Positions 1 through 5,882 of a stretch of DNA of 7,346 nucleotides are shown here, piece by piece. The translations under genes and the position numbers were made by a program. Below the pieces are notes generated by a model that worked only from the letters and a program-made list of their open reading frames with translations, ran no database searches and had not been told where the DNA came from. The DNA is taken from contig QGUL01000080.1 in the NCBI GenBank assembly GCA_003242425.1, positions 1-7,346 on the forward strand. The letters are read 5' to 3'. Within the stretch, counting starts at the first letter, position 1, and each line of letters begins with the position of its first letter. This DNA is from Pseudomonadota bacterium (GTDB lineage Bacteria; Pseudomonadota; Gammaproteobacteria; Burkholderiales; SG8-39).

Positions 1-933
1 CTTGCGCACCCTGTTGCCAAAGGGGGGGTTGAAGCCCGGGGAGGGCCGGGGCTTGGGCCCTGGCTGCTCGAACCCCACGGCGTCGAGCGCGGCGCGCTGC
101 CCGCCGCGCTCGCCGCCGACGGCGGGCAAGCGGAAGACGCGGTCTGGATGCGCGCCGATCCCTGCCATCTGCGCGTCATGCGCGACCGCCTCGTGCTCAC
201 CGACGCGACCACCTTCGATCTCGAGCGCGAGGAAGCCGAGGCGCTGGTGGAAGCGCTGAACCGCCATTTCGCCGAGGACGGCCTGGTGTTCTATCCCATG
301 CAGCCGGAACGCTGGTACGTGCGCCTGCCCGCCATGCCGGTCTTGCAGACCGTACCGCTCGACGAGGCGCGCGGCCGCGACATCGACTCGCTGCTGCCCG
401 GCGGCGACGAGGCGATGCGCTGGCGTAGCACGTTGAACGAAATCCAGATGCTGCTGTACCAGCATCCGGTCAACGACGCGCGCGAGGAACGCGGCGCCGC
501 GCCGGTGAACTCCGTGTGGTTCTGGGGCGCCGGCACGCAAGCCGCGCCGCCGCGACGCCCCTATCAACGCGTACGCACGCGCGATCCGCTCGCGGCGGGA
601 CTCGCGCAGACGAGCGGCGCCTCTGTCATGCCTCTGCCCGACCACGCGCAGCAATGGCTGAAGCAGGCCGGCAACGAAGGCGTCGAACTCGTCGTGCTCG
701 ACCAGCTCGCTGCGCCGGCCGGTTACGGCCAGGAGGACGAGTGGCGCACGCGGCTGGAAGCGCTCGACCGCGACTGGTTCGCGCCGCTGCTCGACGCGTT
801 GCGGCGCGGCCGCATCGGCATGATCACGCTGCACTTGCTCGGCCGCCACGGCTGCCTCGAAGCGGAAATCACGCGCCAGGACCTGCGCTACTTCTGGCGG
901 CGCGCCAAACCCCTGTCCGCTTACCTGGCATGA
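1..933 (+). CDS. COG4255-type protein (phosphoglycerate mutase-like / RpfE-type), 5' partial, probable frameshift near base 56
   Basis: The product belongs to a proteobacterial family commonly named phosphoglycerate mutase-like or RpfE-type regulatory protein; its biochemical role is not established. The frame ending at the TGA at 931-933 is open back to base 1, giving about 310 residues, so the true start lies left of the window. Recognisable family parts are the WMRADPCHLR block (bases 145-174), the NRHFAEDGL and RWYVRLP segments (from about 259), the NEIQMLLYQHPVN block (from about 436), the PVNSVWFWGAG block, and a C-terminal HLLGRHG...RYFWRRAKPL segment. Bases 2-55 look coding in the second frame (17 of 18 codons end in G or C; product like LLPKGGLKPGEGRGL), whereas the downstream gene uses the first frame. 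This suggests a missing base near 56-57. The stop overlaps recJ as ATGA, implying co-transcription. Family membership is fairly secure; function is unknown, and mutase activity should not be assumed. Confidence 0.8.
   Translation, partial: LAHPVAKGGVEARGGPGLGPWLLEPHGVERGALPAALAADGGQAEDAVWMRADPCHLRVMRDRLVLTDATTFDLEREEAEALVEALNRHFAEDGLVFYPMQPERWYVRLPAMPVLQTVPLDEARGRDIDSLLPGGDEAMRWRSTLNEIQMLLYQHPVNDAREERGAAPVNSVWFWGAGTQAAPPRRPYQRVRTRDPLAAGLAQTSGASVMPLPDHAQQWLKQAGNEGVELVVLDQLAAPAGYGQEDEWRTRLEALDRDWFAPLLDALRRGRIGMITLHLLGRHGCLEAEITRQDLRYFWRRAKPLSAYLA
38..57 (+). other. potential G-quadruplex motif
   Basis: Four runs of at least three G lie at 38-41, 43-45, 48-51 and 55-57, with loops of 1, 2 and 3 bases. 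A further run of seven G lies at 22-28. This satisfies the standard G3+N1-7 quadruplex pattern on the coding strand. It falls inside the partial gene at the left edge and next to the suspected indel. It may therefore be a difficult-to-sequence tract rather than a functional element; no function is claimed. Confidence 0.4.
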
Positions 934-2633
934 CGCGCATCGTCACCCGTCCGGTACCGATCGCGGCCGTGGCGATCCTGGAACAGGCCGGCGTGCATCC
1001 GGTGCTGGCGCGCCTCTATGCCGCGCGCGGCATCCGCTCGCCCGAAGAGCTGCGCGACGATTTCCACGCCCTGCTGCCGCCCGCCGCGCTGACGCATGCG
1101 GAAGCCGCGGCGGCGCTGCTCGCCGATCACATCGCCTCGCGCAAACGCATCCTGGTCGTCGCCGATTTCGATTGCGACGGCGCCACCGCTTGCGCGGTGA
1201 CCGTGCGCGCGTTGCGCGCCTTCGGTGCGGACGTCGATTATTTCGTGCCCAACCGCTTCGAGACCGGCTACGGCCTGTCGCCGCAGGTGGTGGAGCTCGT
1301 CGCGCCGCGCCGGCCGCATCTGCTCGTCACCGTGGACAACGGCATCGCCAGCGTCGAAGGCGTGGCGGCGGCGCGTGCGCACGGCATCGAAGTGCTGGTG
1401 ACCGACCATCACCTGCCGGGCGACGCGCTGCCGCAAGCCGCCTGCATCGTCAATCCCAACCAGCCGGGCTGCGCCTTCCCCAGCAAGTCGATGGCCGGCG
1501 TGGGCGTGGCCTATTACGTCATGCTCGCCCTGCGCGCGGAGTTGCGCCGCCGCGGCGCTTTCGCCGCGCGGCCCGAGCCCAACCTCGCCGCGCTGCTCGA
1601 TCTGGTCGCACTCGGGACGGTGGCCGACGTGGTGAAACTCGACCGCAACAACCGTATCCTCGTGCGCCAGGGCCTGAAGCGCATCCGCGCCGGCGCCATG
1701 CAGCCGGGCCTTGCCGCGCTGTTCGCCGTGGCGGGCCGCGACTGGCGGCGCGCCAGCACCTTCGATCTCGGCTTCGCGCTCGCGCCGCGGCTCAACGCCG
1801 CCGGCAGGCTCTCCGACATGGGACTCGGCATCGAATGCCTGCTCACCGACGATCCCGCGCGCGCCTTCAACATCGCGCAGGAGCTGGACCGCCTCAACCG
1901 CGAACGCCGCGAAGTGGAAGCGGCGATGCAGCGCGACGCCGAGGCGCTCATCGCGGACATCGATCTCGACGACCATGCCGCGCTGACGCTCTACGATCCG
2001 GGCTGGCATCAGGGCGTGATCGGCATCCTCGCCGGCAGGCTCAAAGACCGCCATCATGTGCCGGTGATCGCGTTCGCGCGCGGCGACGGCGACGAGCTCA
2101 AAGGCTCCGGCCGCTCCATTCCCGGCCTGCATCTGCGCGATGCGCTGGATCTGGTGTCCAAACGTGCGCCCGGCCTGCTGCTCCGCTTCGGCGGCCACGC
2201 GGCCGCGGCGGGGCTCAGCTTGCGCGAGCGCGACGTGCCGCGTTTTCGCGAAGTGTTCGAAAGCGTGGTGATCGAGATGCTCGACCCGGCGCAGCGCACG
2301 CGCACGCTGGAGACCGACGGCGCGCTGGAAGCCGAGTACCTGCATCTGGACATGGCGCGGATGCTGGAGAACGAGGTGTGGGGCCAGGGCTTCCCCGCGC
2401 CGCTCTTCGCCGATGAACTGGTGATCGAGCAGCAACGCCTCGTCGGGGAGCGCCATCTGAAGCTGCGCGTGGCGGCCGGCGGCCGGCGTTGCGACGCCAT
2501 GTTGTTCCGTCACGGGGAGCCGCTGCCGCAACGCATCCGCGCCCTGTACCGTCTGCACGTGGACGAATACATGGGCACGCAAAGCCTGCGGCTCACGCTG
2601 GAACATTGGGAGCCTGCCTCGCCCGGCGCATAA
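930..2633 (+). CDS. recJ: single-stranded-DNA-specific 5'-3' exonuclease RecJ
   Basis: RecJ degrades single-stranded DNA 5' to 3' using Mn/Mg ions and acts in RecF-pathway recombination, mismatch repair and base excision repair in the cytoplasm. The protein has 567 residues, close to the ~577 of E. coli RecJ. DHH-domain motifs are all present: DFDCDG with D79, D81 and D83, VDNGI with D136, TDHH with D159-H160-H161, and ALGTVADVV with D233. LNAAGR follows at 288-293. The DHHA1 domain shows GWHQGVIGILAGRL (358-371), GSGRS (392-396) and GGHAAAAG (421-428). The last ~110 residues form the C-terminal OB-like DNA-binding part. The start at 930 is chosen because the frame extends upstream only as non-homologous sequence, and MTRIVTRPVP fits the family's N-terminus. 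Its ATG overlaps the previous stop by four bases and no clear Shine-Dalgarno is seen, so translational coupling is inferred. Confidence 0.97.
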   Translation: MTRIVTRPVPIAAVAILEQAGVHPVLARLYAARGIRSPEELRDDFHALLPPAALTHAEAAAALLADHIASRKRILVVADFDCDGATACAVTVRALRAFGADVDYFVPNRFETGYGLSPQVVELVAPRRPHLLVTVDNGIASVEGVAAARAHGIEVLVTDHHLPGDALPQAACIVNPNQPGCAFPSKSMAGVGVAYYVMLALRAELRRRGAFAARPEPNLAALLDLVALGTVADVVKLDRNNRILVRQGLKRIRAGAMQPGLAALFAVAGRDWRRASTFDLGFALAPRLNAAGRLSDMGLGIECLLTDDPARAFNIAQELDRLNRERREVEAAMQRDAEALIADIDLDDHAALTLYDPGWHQGVIGILAGRLKDRHHVPVIAFARGDGDELKGSGRSIPGLHLRDALDLVSKRAPGLLLRFGGHAAAAGLSLRERDVPRFREVFESVVIEMLDPAQRTRTLETDGALEAEYLHLDMARMLENEVWGQGFPAPLFADELVIEQQRLVGERHLKLRVAAGGRRCDAMLFRHGEPLPQRIRALYRLHVDEYMGTQSLRLTLEHWEPASPGA

Positions 2634-2634
2634 T
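2606..2634 (+). promoter_or_regulatory. sigma70-like promoter across the recJ stop codon
   Basis: A TTGGGA hexamer at 2606-2611 (4 of 6 consensus) is separated by exactly 17 bases from CATAAT at 2629-2634 (5 of 6). The -10 hexamer contains the recJ TAA stop. A start site near 2641 would give a leader of about 29 bases before the ATG at 2670. The arrangement would let the downstream membrane-protein gene and the KTSC gene be transcribed independently of recJ. This rests on the sequence match alone. Confidence 0.45.
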
Positions 2635-2669
2635 GGCGGCGCCCGCGCGCCCGACATTCGAAGAACAAT

Positions 2670-3935
2670 ATGGACCTGTCCGCCTTCCTCGACACGACCC
2701 ACCTCGGCAAGCTGCCGGCCTTCGTCATCGCCGCCGGTATCGGCCTGCTCATCGGCCTGGAACGCGAGCGCGTGCCGAACGCGCGCGCGGGCCTGCGCAC
2801 TTGCGCGCTCACGGCGCTGTTCGGCGCGCTCGCGGCGCTGATCGGCGACGCCACTCAAAGCCAATGGGTCGTGGCCGCCGGTCTGCTCGCGGTCGCCGCG
2901 ATGATCATCGCCGCCTACGTGGACGGCGACGAAGTGCCCGGGTCCGGTTCGACCACGGTGATCGCGGTGCTGCTCGCCTACGGGCTGGGCGTGCTCGCCT
3001 ATCTGGAGGAGACCCATCTCGCGGTGAGCCTGGGGCTCGCCACCACGGCGCTGCTCTATTTCAAGACCGAGTTCGCCGGCATGATGCAGCGCTTCGACCG
3101 CAAGGATCTGCTCGCGGTGCTGCAGTTCGGCGCGCTGAGCGTGGTGGTGCTGCCGCTCCTGCCCGACGAAGGCTTCGGTCCCTACGGGGCGCTCAATCCC
3201 TACCGCATCTGGCTGCTGGTGGTGCTGATCTCGGGCCTGAGCCTCGCGGGCTTCATCGCGCTGCGGCTGCTCGGCAGCCGGCGCAGCGCCATTCCGCTGG
3301 GCATCTTCGGCGGCATGGTGTCCACCACCGCCACCACGCTGTCCTACGCACGCTTCGGTCGCGATCCGGCCAGCGCGCCGCTGGCGAAGCAGGTGATCCT
3401 GGTCGCCAATCTGGTGCTGCCGGTGCGCCTCGCGGTGGTGGCCGCGATCGTCGCGCCTTCCTTCTTCTTCAGCCATGCCGCGCCGGTGCTCGGCGTGTCC
3501 TTCGTGGTCGGCGGCATCGCCACCCGGTTCGTGACGCGCGGCCTCGTCCAGCACGGCGACCTGCCGGGCGTGCGCACCAAGAACCCGACCGAGCTCAAGG
3601 CGGCCTTCTCCTTCGGCTTCCTGTTCGCGGTCGTGCTGCTGCTGTCGGCCTGGCTGCGCGACATCGCCGGCGACAAGGGTCTTTATCTCGTCGCGCTCGC
3701 CGCGGGCATCACCGACATCGACGCGATCGCCCTGTCCTCCATGCGCATGGTGGCGAACGCCGAGATCGGCGGCACGACGGCGATCACCGCCATCGTGCTG
3801 GCGCTCGTGTCGAACCAGGCGGCAAAATTGGTTTACGTGCTGTCGGCCGGCGGGCGCGCGCTGTTCAACCGCTGCGTCGTACCGATGGCGGCACCGGCGG
3901 TCGCGGCGCTGCTCGCCGTGTTCGCCTTCGCCTGA
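2670..3935 (+). CDS. MgtC/SapB-DUF4010 family polytopic membrane protein
   Basis: This 421-residue inner-membrane protein combines an N-terminal MgtC/SapB-like region with a C-terminal DUF4010 domain (COG3174-type). The family's function is unknown; the MgtC relation hints at ion or acid-stress physiology, but transport has not been shown. The MgtC-like signature GIGLLIGLERERV is at residues 23-35. Further family blocks are STTVIAVLLAYGLG (94-107), GGMVSTTATTLSYAR (214-228), NPTELKAAFSFGFLFA (305-320) and the acidic GITDIDAIALSS (346-357). Many hydrophobic stretches of about 20 residues indicate roughly ten or more membrane helices. The ATG at 2670 begins MDLSAFL and has only a weak purine stretch (GAAGAA, 2660-2665) ahead of it. 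It lies 36 bases after recJ, with a promoter-like sequence at the recJ end, and 14 bases before the KTSC gene, so those two are likely an operon. Homologues of this length are typical; no truncation is seen. Confidence 0.9.
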   Translation: MDLSAFLDTTHLGKLPAFVIAAGIGLLIGLERERVPNARAGLRTCALTALFGALAALIGDATQSQWVVAAGLLAVAAMIIAAYVDGDEVPGSGSTTVIAVLLAYGLGVLAYLEETHLAVSLGLATTALLYFKTEFAGMMQRFDRKDLLAVLQFGALSVVVLPLLPDEGFGPYGALNPYRIWLLVVLISGLSLAGFIALRLLGSRRSAIPLGIFGGMVSTTATTLSYARFGRDPASAPLAKQVILVANLVLPVRLAVVAAIVAPSFFFSHAAPVLGVSFVVGGIATRFVTRGLVQHGDLPGVRTKNPTELKAAFSFGFLFAVVLLLSAWLRDIAGDKGLYLVALAAGITDIDAIALSSMRMVANAEIGGTTAITAIVLALVSNQAAKLVYVLSAGGRALFNRCVVPMAAPAVAALLAVFAFA

Positions 3936-3937
3936 AC

Positions 3938-3943
3938 GAGGAG
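3938..3943 (+). promoter_or_regulatory. Shine-Dalgarno of the KTSC gene
   Basis: GAGGAG at 3938-3943 ends six bases before the ATG at 3950, the best ribosome-binding site in the window. It lies in the 14-base gap after the membrane-protein stop and fixes the start of the short KTSC gene. Confidence 0.75.
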
Positions 3944-3949
3944 CGCGCC

Positions 3950-4159
3950 ATGGAACGCAAGCGCATCAATTCCGGCAAGATCCGCGCGGTCGGCTACGAT
4001 CCCCGATCGCAAGTGCTGGAGGTGGAATTCAACGACGGCCGGGTGATGGCCTTCTCGGGCGTGTCGCCCGAGGTGCACCGGCGCTTCATGGCCGCGCCTT
4101 CGCCGGTGAGCTTCTTCGAGGACAGGATTCTCGACGAGTATCCCTCGCGGCGCCTCTAA
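3950..4159 (+). CDS. stand-alone KTSC-domain protein
   Basis: This 69-residue protein is essentially one KTSC domain (PF13619). KTSC is named after its occurrence at the C-terminus of some lysyl-tRNA synthetases; it also occurs alone in bacteria and has been suggested, without proof, to bind RNA. The family pattern is clear: SGKIRAVGYDP (8-18), a strand like VLEVEFNDGRV (22-32), then SGVSPEVHRRFMAAPSPVSFFEDRI (36-60, key G37, P40, A48, F55 and F56) and a final DEYPSRRL. The usual YxY motif after the glycine turn is here MAF (33-35), so its aromatic pair is reduced to one Phe. The start is set by the strong GAGGAG Shine-Dalgarno at 3938-3943. It follows the membrane-protein gene by 14 bases, suggesting co-transcription, and its TAA overlaps the convergent dsbB stop. 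The nearness of lysS, two genes on, is suggestive but does not prove a link. Confidence 0.85.
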   Translation: MERKRINSGKIRAVGYDPRSQVLEVEFNDGRVMAFSGVSPEVHRRFMAAPSPVSFFEDRILDEYPSRRL

Positions 4160-4662
4160 CGGCGCGGGCGGACGAGCACCGAGAAATACATCGCCGACAG
4201 GGTGGCGAACCAGGCGAACGACCATTCGGGGATACCCAGCCCGAACAGCGTCCACGGGTCGAGCGTGCATGGTCCGTCGTACTGCAGGAAATCCGGCCAC
4301 AGTTCGCCCACGCGCAAGGCGTCGAGCGCGCGTTCCACCGGCGAGCCCACGCAGGCGCCGGCACGCCCGGGATCGCTTTGCAGCCAGAGGTGGTAGCCCG
4401 CCGCGGACGCGCCGGCCAGCCCCAGCAGGCCGCCGATCACTCCGTACACCTGCGCCCCGGCGCGACCGGGCCCGTGCAGGAAGGCGACCAGCGCCAGCAG
4501 GCCGATGGCCATGAAGCCCAGGCGCTGGACGATGCACCACGGACAGGGGTCGAGGAATTCGACGTGCTGCAGGTAGTAGGCGAAGCCGAGCACCGCGACG
4601 CTCACCGCGAGCGCCGCCAGATTGATCCGCCGGGCGTATCCGTCCCTCATCTTCGCGGCCAT
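4156..4662 (-). CDS. dsbB: disulfide bond formation protein DsbB
   Basis: DsbB is an inner-membrane quinone reductase that re-oxidises DsbA in the periplasm and passes electrons to ubiquinone or menaquinone. The product is 168 residues, like other DsbB proteins (E. coli 176). Four hydrophobic helices lie at about 14-31, 46-63, 71-93 and 147-164. The first periplasmic loop has the redox pair C40-P-W-C43, followed by the quinone-site arginine R47 in CIVQR. The second loop carries C104 (AGACVGSP) and C132 (DGPCTLDPW), so all four catalytic cysteines are present. I prefer the ATG at 4662 (MAAKMRDG), which has GGGGA a few bases upstream; an alternative is the ATG at 4650. The frame stays open upstream to an ATG at 4812, but that would cross prfB and is not homologous. 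The stop (4156-4158) overlaps the stop of the convergent KTSC gene. It is divergent from prfB. Confidence 0.95.
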   Translation of the reverse strand: MAAKMRDGYARRINLAALAVSVAVLGFAYYLQHVEFLDPCPWCIVQRLGFMAIGLLALVAFLHGPGRAGAQVYGVIGGLLGLAGASAAGYHLWLQSDPGRAGACVGSPVERALDALRVGELWPDFLQYDGPCTLDPWTLFGLGIPEWSFAWFATLSAMYFSVLVRPRR

Positions 4663-4679
4663 GGCGTTGTCCCCGGCGC

Positions 4680-4707
4680 ATCTTACCGCGCTTCCGGCCG
4701 GGGCGAA
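4680..4707 (-). promoter_or_regulatory. weak candidate dsbB promoter
   Basis: On the minus strand TTCGCC (4707-4702, 3 of 6 consensus) is followed after 16 bases by TAAGAT (4685-4680, 4 of 6). A start near 4673 would leave a very short leader holding the GGGGA just before the ATG at 4662. This is the best-looking candidate in the divergent gap, but the match is poor. Confidence 0.25.
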
Positions 4708-4708
4708 C

Positions 4709-4737
4709 TCGTTCGGCGCAGCCCGCGCCGGTATAAT
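4709..4737 (+). promoter_or_regulatory. prfB-lysS promoter with consensus -10
   Basis: A perfect TATAAT lies at 4732-4737 in the 100-base divergent gap between dsbB and prfB. The -35 position at the ideal 17-base spacing (4709-4714, TCGTTC) matches poorly, and no extended -10 TG is present. Transcription would begin near 4744, leaving only about 19 bases before the prfB ATG at 4763. The -10 is a strong call; the -35 is uncertain. Confidence 0.6.
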
Positions 4738-4762
4738 CCGCGCTTTACTCGCAATGCCGACC

Positions 4763-5882
4763 ATGGAAGCGGAACGCATCAACGCCATTTCGAATACGCT
4801 CGAAGATCTCAAGGAACGTACTGCCGAGCTGCGGAGGTATCTTTGACTTCGACGCCAAACGCGCGCGTCTAGCCGAAGTCACCCGCACGCTCGAAGACCC
4901 CGCCGTCTGGGACGACCAGGCGCGTGCCCAGGAGCTGGGCAAGGAAAAGAAAAACCTGGAACTGGTCGTCGACGTCCTCTCCAGACTCGATACCGATCTG
5001 CGCAATACGGCCGAGCTGTTCGAGCTCGCCGAAGCGGAGAACGACGACGACACCCTGCTCGCCGTCGAGCGCGACGTCGAGAAACTGCGCGCCACGGTCG
5101 AGGAGCTGGAGTTCCGGCGTATGTTCTCCGATCCCCTCGACCCCAACAACTGCTTCCTCGACATCCAGGCCGGTTCCGGCGGCACCGAGGCGCAGGACTG
5201 GGCCTCGATGCTGGAACGCATGTACATCCGCTACGCCGAGCGCAAGGGCTTCCAGGTCGAGGTGATCGAGGAATCCGAAGGCGAGGTGGCGGGCATCAAG
5301 AGCGCCACGCTCAAGATCAGCGGCCCCTACGCCTACGGCTATCTGCGCACCGAGACCGGCGTGCACCGCCTCGTGCGCAAATCGCCCTTCGACGCCAACG
5401 CGCGGCGCCACACCTCGTTCGCCAGCGTGTTCGTCTATCCCGAAATCGACGACTCCATCGAAGTCGAGATCAACCCGGCTGACCTGCGCATCGACACCTA
5501 CCGGGCCTCGGGCGCGGGCGGCCAGCACGTCAACAAGACCGACTCCGCTGTGCGCATCACGCACCTGCCCACCGGCATCGTGGTGCAATGCCAGAACGAC
5601 CGCTCGCAGCACCGCAACCGCGCCGAAGCGATGGCGATGCTGAAGGCGAAGCTGTACGAACTGGAACTGCGCAAGCGCCAGGCGGAGAAGGAGAAGCTCG
5701 AGGACGCCAAGACCGATATCGGCTGGGGCCATCAGATCCGCTCTTACGTCCTCGACCAGTCGCGGATCAAGGACCTGCGCACCAACTACGAGGTGGGCAA
5801 CACCCAGGCCGTACTCGACGGCGATCTCGACGGATTCATCAGCGCAAGCCTGAAACAGGGCGTGGGAGCAACGGCATCGTGA
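4763..5882 (+). CDS. prfB: peptide chain release factor 2 (RF2), expressed by programmed +1 frameshift
   Basis: RF2 recognises UGA and UAA stop codons in the ribosomal A site and triggers peptide release. The gene is in two frames. Codons 1-27 (4763-4843) end at an in-frame TGA (4844-4846). Skipping T4844 and continuing with GAC at 4845 gives a 372-residue protein, close to the family's ~365. The joined sequence RRYL-DFDAK matches the family. The stop-recognition tripeptide S207-P208-F209 (in [18 protein letters not shown]) and the catalytic G252-G253-Q254 (in [13 protein letters not shown]) are both present. Alanine (A248) occupies the position that is threonine in E. coli K-12 and reduces its RF2 activity. 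The start MEAERIN is typical; an ATG at 4754 would add three residues. No clear Shine-Dalgarno precedes either start. lysS overlaps the stop as GTGA, so the two genes form an operon. The TGA is regulatory and is not a disabling mutation. Confidence 0.97.
4833..4847 (+). promoter_or_regulatory. prfB: RF2 programmed +1 frameshift signal
   Basis: An internal Shine-Dalgarno-like GGAGG (4833-4837), TAT (4838-4840), the slippery CTT (4841-4843), TGA (4844-4846) and a following C (4847) reproduce the classical RF2 recoding site, including the three-base spacing. When RF2 is scarce the ribosome pauses at TGA, the anti-SD pairs with GGAGG, and peptidyl-tRNA-Leu slips from CUU to UUU. Full-length RF2 is then made, which closes a negative feedback loop. 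The mechanism is established for E. coli and many bacteria; here it is inferred from the match. Confidence 0.95.

Noticed and set aside
32..54. Inverted repeat AAGCCC / GGGCTT as a hairpin or terminator
   Set aside because: The stem is only 6 bp with an 11-base loop and no T tract, inside a coding region at a suspect contig edge.
516..929. Upstream extension of the recJ frame adding 138 residues
   Set aside because: The extra part is Arg/Ala-rich, overlaps the COG4255-type gene in another frame and has no RecJ homology; the ATG at 930 fits.
921..3554. Very long open frame on the minus strand opposite recJ and the membrane-protein gene (877 residues)
   Set aside because: It is antisense to two clear genes, has a low-complexity His/Gln/Arg/Glu/Gly-rich product with no recognisable domain, and is expected from high third-position GC.
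4663..4812. 50-residue N-terminal extension of DsbB from the ATG at 4812
   Set aside because: It would overlap the start of prfB and the promoter region and precedes the normal DsbB N-terminus; the ATG at 4662 has a plausible ribosome-binding site.
4844..4846. In-frame TGA near the start of prfB as evidence of a pseudogene
   Set aside because: It sits in the complete RF2 frameshift context and the downstream frame encodes a full RF2, so it is a recoding site.
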